Shown here piece after piece: positions 9,448 to 23,785 of a stretch of 64,000 nt of DNA (the stretch's first letter is position 1; each line of letters begins with the position of its first letter). Below the pieces are notes generated by a model. That model did no database searches and was not told where the DNA came from. It was given only the letters and a program-made list of their open reading frames with translations. The DNA comes from Prinia subflava (lineage: Eukaryota; Chordata; Aves; Passeriformes; Cisticolidae). The stretch lies in contig NC_086258.1 in the NCBI RefSeq assembly GCF_021018805.1, positions 15,772,692-15,836,691 of the forward strand. Reading direction: 5' to 3'. Made by a program: the position numbers and the translations under genes.

Positions 9448-12400
9448 CATCCATAAACGTGCCCCCATGAGGAATTCTGCTCAAAACAAAGACAACACTT
9501 GTCCTCACAATGTGTCTGTGCCACTGCCAATGTGCTTTTCAGTGCTCCAGACCAAGTCAGCCCTCTGCCATTGTCCTGTTTATTTGTCTATCTGGGACAG
9601 CAGGCTCTCAGTAAACAGGTCTTGCACAGAGCCCTCCTGTAATTCTGACATGCCACCCATGACTCATGGATCTGTTACCCAGTCCTGGTACCCAAGCCCT
9701 GCTTGCCTGGGTGTGTTATCAAAACACAGCCAAGGGAGAGCTCAGCTGGCATGGAAAGGCCACGTGAAGCAGGTCCATTTCCTGTGCCTCCCAATCACAG
9801 CTCATGGCAGAGACAGAGAGACAGACAACAGATGCTATCAGAGGCACTGGAATACATCCCTGAAGGAAAAGAGGTCACTGGGCAGAGTTACAGAACTTGA
9901 AAATCTCCTCTTCTCTTTTGATCTGCTCTGTGCACACAAATCTGAACTATGTGTTGCAGACACTTTTTACTTTTACATTTTTCCCATTTTACTAAAACAA
10001 AGTACACTTTTAATGTGACGTTTATTGAGGGTGATTTGTATAAAATAATCACGTTTTAAGAATCAGAGCTGCCAGAATAGGAACCCATTGTTCCCATAGG
10101 TAAGGCCGAATACCTTTTATTTTCTCTCTGCCTTAAATTAGGCTACTCTAATATGTTTTAGGGGGGAAAAAACCCCAAACAAACAGCAAAACCCAAAAAA
10201 TTATACTTGGGTTGTTACAGCCTAATAACTGCAGAGATCTAACTTGCTTTTATATACTTTTATATAGCTTTATTCCCAAGGAGCACACATAAAGTGTGTG
10301 TGCTTGTAGCATTTTCTCCATTAATGCATTTTTCTCCATTTATAAACCACACAGATTGCATCAGGCCTGGGCAGTCTGAAAAGGGGGCCAGAGGAAGGAA
10401 GGGAACATGTCACCACTTAGGGAAAATTCCAGAACAGGATGTGGAATATGGATGCTACCCCTGTGTCTGTAACTGCTTCTTTCCAGCTGCTGCATAAAAC
10501 AGGTTTTGGTGGCATGTCAGACACAGGCAGAAGCAGGTGACTTCAAAAAGCAAGCCTAATTAAAAGATATTACAGCACTGAACACTGGGCACTTATAAAT
10601 TCACTTCTAAATGTGAAATGAGCACCAGAAAATGGCAATAAACTGCTTTGCTGAGGAGCCTCCAAACACAAACTAATGCAGAGACTTCTGTGCCTCACAA
10701 CAGCACTTGCATGGACCAGAGCAACATGCACCAAACCCTTTGGGTTAATCTTTTAAAAACAGAGGCAGTGAAAAAGGTTGGTGATGGAATATCTCTTGAA
10801 GAAATGCTGGAGTTCTAATACTTAATTCCTTCTTGTGACCTCCTCTGCAAACTGCCTACAGCCCTGAACTGAGCCTCTGAACACACTGCTGTGCATGTTC
10901 TCAATGCAACTGCCATGCTGAACCTGTGAAGATTGTGAACGGTGTCAAAAATTAAATTAAAATGCCCCAAGACACAAAAATCAAATCTCTCTTCGTTTAC
11001 TGAGCAGTGCATTTACTGTGATGCCTTCAGGAGCATGTCAGCAAAAGGGATCAGAAAAACCTGACTCCATGAGAGTTTTCTTCTAAACACTTCTATTACC
11101 TCACGAGTAATAAAGATTTTACTGTTGTTTTCACACAGAGCATGCCTCTCCACTGCTAAATAAATAAAAAGCATTAATATATTAAGTCAATATATTTTTA
11201 AAATAGCAATATATTAAAAAATATTTATTTTAATGTAACCTTGAGGCCAACATGAACTGGCAAATCACTGATCCATTCTCTGCGTATGGGAACTTTCAAA
11301 CATGGGAGTCAGCATTTTACAAAAGCAGAGGTTTGGAGCACCACTATTTTGGGTTTATTTGGGAGAGGAAAAAGTGCCCTTACCCCTGAGACCTTCTGTG
11401 TCTAAAACACTTAACAATTCATATTAACCACACCAGTGCTTTACAAGCTGAGTCCCACGGAAGCAAATTGACTGCTTGGCTTCCTTTTTATACTGGTGGT
11501 CGTCCCATTCTCTGTAGAGACAGCACAGACCTTACAGAATTCTGCTGCCTGGGGTTTTTGGGATGATTTGGGGGGAGGACAGGAGAAAATCCTTCATGTC
11601 CTGTCCCTCCTATGTCCAGGCCAGCTGCAGAATCCCCAGCGTGTGCCCCTGCTCAGCGCAGTACGGGCTCTGCAGGAGCTGGCCATGTGGAAAAAGGTGA
11701 TTATTCTGTGCCCACATGGAAGGAGAGGCACTGCAGGCTGAGGGCAGCAGCAATTCATAGGCTTGGAAAATTATGTGGGCTTTACCTTTTACACTCCTGT
11801 TAACTCTGATTTTCATGAAGTAGGTGGTGTTGCTACAGCAACTGTCGTATCACATCATTTCTGCTGTCTCTGTCACAGGGATCATCTTATTTTATCTTAA
11901 ACTCAGATATGCAGCTTTTCTTCATCTATTCTAAAGCCCTCTGTATTTTGGATATGAAAAAATTATACAAAATAGAGCTGTGTCATATAAATGGTATTTT
12001 TAAAAAATGTAGCAAAGCTTACAGAACATTTTTATTTGTTCTCCTTTCACAAATGCAGAAGGAATAAAGAAAATGGCACTGGCAGATTTATGATGCTCCA
12101 GATTTTCAGAAATAAATTAAGAGCTGCTCTCACGATGAAGATGTTTCATGCCACCTTTAATGTGTTCTCTCAACAGAATCTAACCCCGTGTTCCTGTGCA
12201 CCTCAGCAGAACTAACTCATCTATTCACAGCCGAAAACGTTTTGCTTCCTCATGCCCAGGCTCTTTATGCACCTGCATTCCACACAACTCACACCCAGCT
12301 CAGATGCTGCTGCCCCCACAGCACAACCCCAGCCCTCCTTCCCTGCAGCCTGCAAGCAGCACCCACTGAAGCAGAAGTCCCAACCCAGCCTTACCTGGTT

Positions 12401-15400
12401 CACAGGGTTTGTCCGAGCTGCCAGGGGTGAGCTGATCACCCAGCTTTGCTCAGTAATCCCAGAATTTGGCTCTACCTCTGTGGCCTCCATTTTGCTGCCT
12501 GGAAAAGGTCTTTGAGGGTTCAACGCACAAGCAAAACTCAATAAAATCCTGATGATGGAAAGGGTCTCTTCAATTTTTGTTGTTAACACGCATTCCAATG
12601 TGTGCAGTCACAGATCTTCCTTTTAAAAATACAAAAAGCAATGTGGCATGGATGTAAATATTCAGTTACACCCTTGGGCTACTCAGGAAATAAAAAAAGC
12701 ACCCTACCTATAGTCAAAGGTATTTCACAGACCACTCAGCCAGCACAGCTCAGACATCCAGATCAAGCTCTGCCATAGCCTAAGTTGATGAGCATTTTGA
12801 TCTGCTTTTCCTGAGCATTTCCTGCCACTTCCAAAACAATCAGTGCAGTCACCAAATCACACTTCAGTGCTCCAGGCAGGTCCTGGGCAGACAGAAATCT
12901 GCCAGAGTGGATCCAACCTGTGGGCAGGGACTGTATCTAGTGCACCTGGTTAATGGCCACATAGTGAATTAAGATATCCAACAGCCCTTCAGTTCCTTCA
13001 ATTGCTTTGCAAACTTCATTTCAGTCCCCCCAGTACTTGAGAGCTGTTCTTTGACTGATTTCCCAGAGAAATTACTTTTGTGCAGTCCTGCTGTGCACGT
13101 CTGTCCAGCCCCCTCCCAAAAGCTTGGGAAATTGTTGGCCAATTTCCAACAAATTTGGCAGCAAGGCACCCACATGTGCTACCAACAAGCTTTGTGAAAA
13201 CAATGGAGATGAAAGAAGCTCTTCCCTCCCTGGCTGCAGGAGCCTCGTCACACATCAGAAAACACACAGAGGCTGTGCTGCTCATGGAGCCAATTCCTTG
13301 GGCAGGACATAGGAAGGAAAAAGAGAAAAATATTCACCAAGTCACTGTTTGTTAATGGCAGTCAGGAAACCCATTTCATCTCCTTGTTCTCTACTGGAAC
13401 TGAGAGTAGAGAAACTCTTCACTTTATCCTACCCACTCATTTACTATTTTCAGTAACCATGAGCAAACTGATTTGTTTCACAACTGCACTGTCACTTGAC
13501 AATCCCTCTGAGTTCCAAGCAGACACATCTGGTATTGATAGCCAGCAGCAGCCATGCACATAGCCTGTCTTAAAAATCAATGCAGAAGACAGTCAGATGT
13601 GGACAACCCAGCTGTCTGCTATCATCTCAGCATTTATTTATTTTTATAGCATGTACTGAAAACCAGAACTCTACTAGAAAGAGCTTTTTTAATATTATCC
13701 CCAGCATTTATTATGCAAGAAATTTAAGCCTTCCAACCAAGACGCAGTAGGAGTGTTTGGGAATCAACAAATTTGCTCTGGCAGTGAAGAAACATTCATT
13801 AGTGGCTTTGAAGTAAGGAGGGGTTTGGTTAGAGGGGGGAATTTCTTTTATTTTCCTCAGATGTTGTTAAAATGTGGACAAAAAGCTGGTTGAGGCATGC
13901 TGGGTAGGACTCAGCTAGGAATCAGAATGCTGTAGATTTATGCTGCCTGTCTGAGGGATGCAATCCTGGTGTGGTTTTAGTGTGTGAGGTCAGAGATCCC
14001 CTCTCCTCCTGGACTCTCCCTGCTGCTATTGCCTCGTTACACACCCACAACTGCTCAGGCTTGGGGAAGAATGGGTTAAACTCAGCCAAGAAAAAAACAC
14101 AAGCAGGAGAAACACCTTTCCTCTTTCTGCTTAACTGGATAATTGGTGAGCAGGAACCTGCTTGATGAGTTTCAGCAGCTCCTCGAGATCAGCCAGGGCT
14201 GTTTCTGAGAGAGGCTCAAGCTGCCAACTGGATAAACACCAACAGGGCACCCCTTGCTAAGGCTTTTGATAAATAAAAATTTCCAGAAGGCAATGAAGCA
14301 GTTTGTATTTCAGAGATCCATCCAAACCCAGTAAGAGCAGGGAGCTGAAAAGGCAGAGTATTTTATAGAGGTTATATACATAAAGCTGCCTTACAGTCAG
14401 AATAAATAGATGAGTTTAAAACAAAAAAATAAATAATTTTTACTGCAGTGTAGAGAGTGCAAGAGTAAAATTCAAATGAGTAAATTAACAGGTTCTGTCC
14501 TAAGGATTAAGGGGCCAAGAAAATTCTAGTCCTGCTCTGTACAATCCTCTAGGCTTTTTACTTGATACCATTTATCTATAATGCTAAGATCTTATTCAAG
14601 TACTTAGTGATTTTGAGTCCAGCTGGCTGAAATAAAAGTACACAAGGATTGATTTTCACATAAGGATTATCTTGTCCCACCTGTATCAGATGTGTGTGCA
14701 AGCACGTGAGTTAAAAACCAAAAACAAACAGAACCAAACCCTGGTAAAACCTTGCTGTAATTTCAAACCAGCCTCAGCTTTATGATCACCAAATGGCAAT
14801 CACTGTCCATCTTCATTTCTATTTGTTCACATCAGTGTTTCAATTAACACCACAGCTGGCAAATAGGCATTTAGACATGCTGGGTTTTAGGAGCAAGACC
14901 CAAAGCTCTCCCTTGCTGAAGCTCTGCCAGTTGACTACAGATGAGAGCCTCACCACTGGGTTCCACAACCTCTCCCAGGTTCCCTCCTCTCTGAGGATGC
15001 AGGAAAGACTAACAGGAAACAAAAATATATTTATATCCTAAACAACAATATATAGGTTTGGGGAAAAGCAATTCAGCTCTGCCAGTGTTGATCTGTTCAG
15101 ACACAGCTCAAAGTTTTTGATGAAGTAACCAAAACCCTACAATTCAACTCAACAGCATCCACCCAAACCCCTCCACACACATGGGAAGAGTGATGTCCCT
15201 TTGGAAGATGACAGGAACTGCCCCTCAAACGCTGCCCCTTGCCCTCACCTTTTATACCCCTTCCCCTAACAGGATGTCTTTTTGTGATGCTTTTTCAGAC
15301 AAGGGTGCCCTTGGAGATGTTGGGGTTTCAAATCCAGAGCCAACTTTCCAAAACACGCTGCGTTTTGAAAAGCCCCTTTTTGTTTCACAGACAAATAAAG

Positions 15401-18400
15401 GAGTTTGCATCATAAAGCCTTTATCCCCCCTCAAACTCAAAGCCTCCCATACAGTTAAAAATCAAATCCAGCTTTATTTTCCTGCGTGAGTCAGGCTGCA
15501 TGCAAACAGCTTCTGAGGAAGGTAGCTTGGGGGGGGGAGAATAAAACTGAAGGAAGAAATCCAGAGAAAATAAATTCTTCTAACAGCACACTCCTATTTT
15601 CCCAAGACATTTGTGAATATTTTCACTTTAAAGCTAGAGGAAAGCCACCCCCTTCCACCCCAAAAGAAGTTTATAATATTTAAAAGACACACAAGGACAC
15701 ACTTTATTATTTTAACAATTACTGCTATTTTCAGGGCTCCAGCACAGTTACTTCCTTCCATAATTGGACTTCAATCAAACCCTACTGAAGCTTTTGATCG
15801 TGGAAAGAGTAACAACACAGCTCTGTTATCAGCACAGAGGGGGAAAAGAGTAGGACATCCAGCATTTTTCAATAAAAGAAAGTTAATTGCTTTGACTTAT
15901 ATTTATCAAAGGTCACAGCTACAAGTTCTGAGTGCACACTGAGAAATCTCATACAGACTGGACAAAGTGTTGGGATTATACTATCTGTGTGCATTTAAAA
16001 AAAAAAAAAAAGAAGGGAAAAAAATAAAAAGAAGAAAAAAGCAGCAAAACAATGCTAGATTACTATCCAAATATACCCCAGTGGATGTCCTGCCAAAGAG
16101 CAAATATGTGGCTGTAAGCTCCAAACTGAAATAAAAGCTTGGCCAGCAGCCCAGAGCTTCACTGTATTTTGCTCAGCCAGCCATAATCTGGCAGAACAGA
16201 GTGAACACATTTGCAGCCACGTGATGGAGCAGCCCGGCGGGCCAAGCCGATTTCCTTGTGCCGGCTAAATGTGATCTTCAGACTGTACACACCAGCCAGA
16301 GCCTTGGAGAACGTGAGAGAGCAGGAACCACCAGCACACTGCAGGGCAGCGGGAAAAAAATGACTGGAGGAGTTTGCGTGAAGGTTTGGGTTGGATTTTA
16401 ATGAGGTGTTAAGCGGGCTCCCAGGGCTGAGCACCCGGCGCTCAGCTGGATCTGGAGTTACACAGCACCAGCTCCTGCAGATCCTGAGAGAAGCCGCTTT
16501 GGAAAAGGCACTGGAAATTCCTTGTTGGATGGGATTGAGAGCTACCCATCAGTGTTTCCAAAATGCAGAATGCTCCTCTCCACACTGAGGAGACTCAGAG
16601 GTGCTCAGGATGTGGCCCGGGATGGATGGTGCACATCCCTCAGGGTTCAGACACCCCTGAACACAGAGAAACTCTCAGGTGAGACAGAACCCGGCCAAAG
16701 GATTCAACCAGAAAAACATGTGGGATAACAGCTGCCCCCATGATCAGGTATTACATTCTGATAGTAGTGATAATAATGTTTTTAAAGAACTGACTTATGG
16801 AGAGACAAACAGCATCCCTGGCCAGCGTCAGAGCTGCACACGAGAGCAGATTACATGTGCACGCAGAATGAAAAGCCCCCAAACACAAGACCTCAGAAGT
16901 ACATCCCTGCTGCAGATAAGAGCAACTTGGCTACAGCAGTCAGCAGAGTATGTAAGGAAAGTGAGATTTGTTTACTTTCTAACAGAAATAAATGGATAAA
17001 CCAGACACGTGCAGCACCTGGTGAAATCGGAGACGCACACGAGTTGACAATTACACCTCCAGCTCTTTCCTTCTCCTTGGCTAATGACTCCTTTTCACGT
17101 GTTCAGAACAGCCTCCAGACAGAGACTACCACGATTTTCAATAACGACATCAACCGTGTCGCACTGAGAAAATTGAGCAGATAAGAGACTCTGGAAAAGT
17201 GCTTCTTAAACCTGGTGATGAGTATGGTGCAGCTGAAAGATCAGCCTTTCTGAGGGCAGCCACGTGATTATGGATGCATCAACATCAGGCCTTGGAGCCT
17301 GGACAATCCATGCCCTGATTTTTTTAATTGCAAAGGCACCCATCCACAGGCAGGGTGTTTCAAGCAGACACCCAAACCACAGCTGTCCAACATGTGTTAC
17401 TGAAGGTTTGTGGTTTAACCTCCTCAGAAGGCAGATATGCAGGTAAACTTTAAATATGCTGCACTCTTCCCCAGTTCTCTCATGTAAGCGAAGAGTTGAG
17501 TGATGCAGGTGTTCACAAGGTCAGCTTCCTGCTCCATCTTAGTTGGTGCTGCTCTCAAAAAATGCTCTATCACTCCAGAAACAATTCCAAAAATGTTCTA
17601 CCACTCCAGAAATGCCTTCACCTGGTGAGCAAGCCCTGTGGCTTTTTGCCTTTGTGAGTTAGTAGAGTAACACACATTAACAACACATGGCTGACAAGCA
17701 TGACATAATCTAGATATGTGATTTATTAACCTGATCTGTTATTTACGCTCTTCTCTTCCAAGAGAATCAATCTTCACTAGAGGCAGAGACACAACTCCTC
17801 AGCTTTCAGAGTACAGCTCTTGATACAGAGGGCAGGCTCTTAGCTGGTGACAAAGGTCATGCCAAGATCAGTCCATCGTGACTGACCTGCTTGGGTAGCT
17901 CAGGTCCCTGGAAAAGTCTGGAAAACCAGAGTAGGAATTAAAGAACACTGCCCCAAGGTATGTGTAGATTCACTTCCCAAAGTCTTCACACTCTTTATTA
18001 ATCAGAGCAGAGATCACCCAGCTGGACAGGGCTGTGATTCTGTCAGCCTTTCTTTAGTACTCCACCCTCACCCAGCAATAAGCAGAGAGAATTGGGCTGT
18101 TTCACAGGGCAAGCCCAGTGTACAAAAAGGATACACCAAATCAAATTATCTCAGGATGAATGCAGCACCAAAAACAACACAAAACCAAAATTCCAAAACC
18201 ACTGAGCAAAAATATACTACTGTGAAAATTTGACATTGATATGCTGCTGTGGTATACTTCAAAAAATAGTGAGCTCAGCACTTGCAGTTATTTCAGATCT
18301 GTATCTGCTTTTTCACTCTTCAAAAAAAAAAAAAAAAAAGGCAGACAAAAAAAATGCAGCATTTCCCAATAAACTTTCTCCAACTTAATCCTGAGGAAGC

Positions 18401-21400
18401 AGGAAGAAACTCTTAAATGTCTTTTCAAAGGCTTTTTTTCATTTTTAAAGACATTAAATATTGCATATGCCACAACCAGACCAAACAGGTTCTTAGACCT
18501 CAGGTAAATGTTACCTTATCAGAAAGGGTACTAAAATGTTTCAATGCTGTGCTGGAAACAGAATGCAGGGACACAAAGAGGTTCTCTCAGGTTTGGAAAT
18601 GCCCTGCCAAGGGGGAGAGAGAGCAGGGGAGTCCACCCAGCAGCGCTGCATTACACGAGAGTGGTTTGTGTCACTACAGCTCTATCCTGACACACCCATA
18701 TTTTACAGCACACAGTGTACTGTACAATTCACAACGCCAAGAAACTCGACATATCTAATCTGGCAGAAAAACAAAGTCATATCAGGTTAATCCAATTCTT
18801 AAATTGCACAACTTTGAAAAGCCAACAGCAAAACAAATCTTCCCCCTCACTTGTGCTCCCCCAGCCCTCCTCCCAGTGCATGTACCCTGCCACGACCTAC
18901 TTTTCCTCTTTGATCCCTCCACATTTTTAGCCCACTCTCACTGTCCCCTGCTCTCCTATGACTCCTGGCCCTGCTGCAGCCCAGACCCCGGTGGCAGGGT
19001 GGAACATTTCCCAGATCAGAGGCAGGAGCTCTGAGCACGGCGCGGGCTGAGCCGCGGGATGCGCGCACAAGGTCGCCTGGACGCCCGCCCGCCTGTGACA
19101 CTGCAATAATTGGGATCCATCAAAGAGCCATCGAATCTGGAGCCACATCACTGCAAGGGGGTTTCAAACGAGGCAGCGGAGCTGGGGTGACTCTGCTGCA
19201 CAAGAGGAAAAGGATACAGCAAGGATGCATAAAGCTGAGGAAATTTTTCAGTAAAATAACCATGCTTGGTTTTGGAGAGGATCAAGAGCGTTCCATTGCG
19301 TGGGATCAGAACTCTCAAGATCTTACTTACAAACCTTACTGCTCATTTTCTAAATTCTCTTTTTAAATGAAACCCCGGAGCCTCATCTAATCACAGAACC
19401 CAAGAAGCTGAGGAGTTCCAAGGAAGAAGAAGAAGAATGATGGAAAAAGTTTGCTACTCCCCTCCCTCCAACACACACTAAACCAATAAAATTTGGTTTC
19501 TTGCAGGTTCTTTTCTCAAAGGGAATTGGCATCTCATGGTGTCTAAAAGGGTGTCAGCTTTTCTAGAAGCATTTCACATAGATCAGGCATTTTAAAGGTC
19601 TTACGTACCTTTTCTGATGTAGAAAATGCACATTTCCATAACTCCTGCTCAGCAACACATTCCAAATCCTATATCCACTCATTCATTTTCATGAAATTTT
19701 AGGACTGTAATCAATTCTTCAAAATCACAACTTTCTTGCTACATTTGGTTAAAATCTGCCGATATAATCAAAAAAACCCAGCAAGGAGGAATACGCTGAA
19801 GGCCATACACACCTAGCATGACCAGTTTTAGTTTGTTTTCACAGAAAAACAGTAACAAAAAAATACCCCAGTGCTCATGTCTCGCAGCAAGCAAATGCTG
19901 CAGACAGCACCAACATCCATATTTCCACTGTGCAGCACAGAGGCAGCAGTTGAGGGCTGATTGCTGCAGGGTCCTTCAAACTCCCTCTGTGTTGTGATGA
20001 GGAACAGGATTTGGGTTTGAGTGCTTAGTTCCTACTTACTAAGCATTACTAAGGCAAGAACAGAGGTTTTTTTTTAAGCAGACTTCTTGGTGGAATAAGA
20101 CTCATTTCCAAATGTTGCAATGGTGAGTTGGTAAAAATGACTGAATTGTTTTAAGTCATCTCTGCTTCAGTGCAAGCCTTGAGCCTGTGCTGTATGTTCT
20201 GCAGCCTTGTTCAATGTGCTCTTCTACAAAAAGGTTTAGTGCTATTATTTCAATAATCTTGCTGTCCTAAAAATAATGATTGCTCCACTGAATGCATTTC
20301 TGCAGTATTTCATGCTTTGAAGTTTCACATTATTGTTCCTTCATTTTTTCCAAATGCAATTTACAGTTTCCTTCCTCTCCACATTCAGTTTCTGTTGGGG
20401 TTTTTTCACCTGTGCCATGAGTGCTGAGTGACCAGGTCACCTCAAAGACACCTATGGCCACACAGACATTAAGTAAGCAGGAAGGCCTTGCAAGTGTTTC
20501 AAATAAAACTTAAGATCCAATCACTGCCACACAAATTAATTGATCTTGCTGTAGACAGAGAACCCTGTTCATTCATTTGTTTATTAAACTCAGGAGAACC
20601 AACCAGTTCTGTAATGAATTACTTAATCTTTGACCTATTGTCCATAGCCAAGTTCCAGAACAAAGAATTTACAGCAAGCTGAGCTCCCTAAGGCTAATTG
20701 GAAAAGAATGCCTTTTTTTTTTTTAAACCATTCTCCATCTCCAACAAATCTTTGCCAAACTCTGTATTTTTGCCTCTCTGCTTTAAAACCACATATTTAA
20801 GGATGACATTTTACAGGTGAGTTATTGCCCCAGTTCACTGTAGCTTCTGCTTGTACGAAACACAAACTGATTTTTGCACCCATCTCTGGGTTCCTGTTTT
20901 GAGTAGTAATCTACATTTGTGTTCCAGTTAACAAGGAGCTGAGTTTTCTAGACCCCTAATGCAGTTTGGATTTTTTTTATTTCCTCCTACAACAGCCATA
21001 CACCAAAACAAAGAGCTCCAAGATGCTCAGTGCCTGTTTTCATTAAATTGCAAATAATATGAACAAGAGAATAATGTCAGTGGGATGAAGAGCTAGAGCT
21101 GTTTCTCTCAAAGTTGAGCAGAGAACCCTGAAGCAAGAGCTTGCCACATCAGAGGAGCTAAGCAATGGTGTTGGAGGGTGCACAACAAAAAACTGGCCCA
21201 AATTTAGCTCTGGCAAAACTTAGTTGAGAGAATGGGACATGGGAAGCAGAACTGTACCACAGCTTCAAGCGTGTCAGAAATGTGAGAGGCTGAACAATAT
21301 TTTTCATGTTTAAAACTTTATGGATAACACCTTAGTCATGCAAAGCTGAAGTGCTGTGAAGAGCACCAGAATAAAAGAAAAAAAAAAAAGAAATGTTGCA

Positions 21401-23426
21401 ACACATGCTGCCTTACCCACCTGTGTTAGCGCTCTACACTGCAGCTCTCAAGACCAAATTCAGCTTTGTGATAAACAGAGAGCTTATTTATCACCATTTT
21501 TTCACAAAAAAAAAAATTGACAAAAAATATGTTTGTCACACATTCATTTTGACACAGTTGAGCATTTTACACTCATTTTCTATACCAAGTGATTATGTAT
21601 AACTTAGTCCATTAAGTGGAATAGATTTGAGGTTTAAGTAAATGGTTTTTTTTCAGAGCTTTCATTATCTACTTAAGATCAACCCACAGTTTTCCTTGAA
21701 AATAACTTAGCTGAAATATTTTTTTCTGATCACCAGTTTTCTGTGAAATTCAGACAAAATATTGAAAATATATTTTATTTGTTATGAAAGGAAGACTTAA
21801 CAAAAGAAAAAAAAAGAAACCTACGCTCATGTTTTGTGTGATATAAATACTAAACAGCCCCACAGTGTACTGCCAGGCAACCAAACTTGATTTCAGAATG
21901 CACTAAAATCCTTTTTACTGATGGTGACTATGCCCTTTCATCCTGTAAAAACTCCACTGGCCACTGAGAGCTGTCACCCCCTTAAAAGCAAAAATTCCAG
22001 GAAGATGAATGACAAGAGAGTGAATGGTGACATTTTGCTGCTCCACTGGGGAGGTGACGGAGAGCAGTCAACAAGCTGCCTACCTGCTGAGCAATACAGA
22101 AATCAGGGAGACCACATGAGGAGCAAAGTACTTATTGCTGAGATTAATTGGCAGAATCTGGCCACTGCAGCTTCCACAATTGCCAATTTGCTGTCACAAA
22201 AATATGTAGAGATTGAACAATTTAATGTGTTTCCTAGCAGCTTCATCTAATCAGATAATAGCGGTGTCTTTGTATACGTCTCCTGATGAGGTCTTCTCTC
22301 TTCACAATAATATATTGTTTTATGAAAGACTTCAGGGTGTACTCACTCCTTAAAAAAATGAAATCACTGCACTGAGAACCATTCCATCACCCGGCAATGC
22401 ATTTTGAGATGGAAAGCAAAGCTCTGAAAAATACAGTGTACTTTTCTAAGTAATTGTAACAAGCTTGACACTCAAGACATCCTTGAAATATCTTTTAGGG
22501 GACAAAAAAACCCTAACCCAAATCCTGGGTCTTCCCTGTGCTCTCTTCCCAAATCTGCACAGCCCCTCCTAGCACAAGGAGCAATCCCTGTACAGCCTAA
22601 CACCCAAGATTATTTCATGCTGTTTACTGCTTGAACTCCAAACTAACTTCAAGTTCTTTCACACAGTCAAGCAATTATTTAACCAATAATCAACATTTAA
22701 CTGTGAATATTAAAATCAGCTCTCTTGAAGAAGACACAGTGTTCTTGCTTCCAGCATTAACGAGCCTGTGTGTTCAGCACTTTTTCCCCCCCGTTACCAT
22801 GTGACAGGCTATTTTTAATATTTGCCTGAATATATTCCTCATCTCCCTTTGATGCAGAGAGCAGTTTTGCGAGGTTTGCCCACGGATTTGGCTGCCTGGG
22901 CGGTGGCAGCGCCGGGCGCAGCTCTCCCATGCGGGCGCCGGGCTGAGCTGGGCCGCACAGGGCAGGGACACGTGTGTGCAGCACATGGAGCTGCAGGCAC
23001 CCACGGCCTCACGTGAGGCTCAATGTGCAGAGCAGCTCCTGGTACCAGCCTGGCCACGCTGGAGCTGGGCACTGCCACCCTCACGTGGGAGGCCAAAGGC
23101 CGGGAAATTCCCGCGCAGAGCCCTTGGCCTGTGCCACAGAAGGGGTTCCTGCGACACCCGAGCGCGGCTCGTAAACAATGATTAAAGCTGAGGAGAGGAT
23201 TCCACGCGCAGGCTGGCAGCTGGGAATGCTGCCCTGCGCTCTGCCAGGCCGTGCTGGAAGAGGAGGAGGAGGTCACGTTAAGAAACGCAGGGGGAGGAAG
23301 GCTGCAATACAGGGAGTGCTGCACACACACCCTTCAGGGGCTGCCCCGGCACCGCCTCACCCCAGGAGGAGCTGCATGGAGCAAGAACGAGCCTCTCCCA
23401 GCTGGCTGCTGTGCCCAGCACGAACA

Positions 23427-23785
23427 CCAGCTCCAAAAAGCACTGAAACCCACTCCAGCTCCAAAACGCACCGAAACCCACCCCAGCTCCAAAAAGCACT
23501 GAAACCCACCCCAGCTCCAAAATAATGCACTGAAACCCACCCCAGCTCCAAAATAATGCACCGAAACCCACCCCAGCTCCAAAATAATGCACCGAAACCC
23601 ACCCCAGCTCCAAAATAATGCACCGAAACCCACCCCAGCTCCAAAATAATGCACCGAAACCCACCCCAGCTCCAAAATAATGCACCGAAACCCACCCCAG
23701 CTCCAAAATGCGATGAAACCCACCCCAGCTCCAAAATGCGATGAAACCCACCCCAGCTCCAAAATAATGCACTGAAGCCCATCCC
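23427..23785. repeat. 28/31-bp minisatellite, about 12 copies
   Basis: Tandem units with the core CCCAGCTCCAAAA...GAAACCCAC. The CAGCTCC core recurs at 23428, 23456, 23484, 23512, 23543, 23574, 23605, 23636, 23667, 23698, 23726 and 23754, so the array mixes 28-bp units (outer) and 31-bp units (central; these carry an extra AATAATGCA-type insertion). Neither period is a multiple of three times a stop-bearing unit, so the minus strand is open in all frames and yields false Trp/Gly/Phe-rich proteins. Units are adjacent with no unique spacers, so it is not a CRISPR. Confidence 0.95.

Noticed and set aside
9398..10018. 206-codon plus-strand frame
   Set aside because: Begins inside the antisense CR1 fragment and continues into intron; no known domain.
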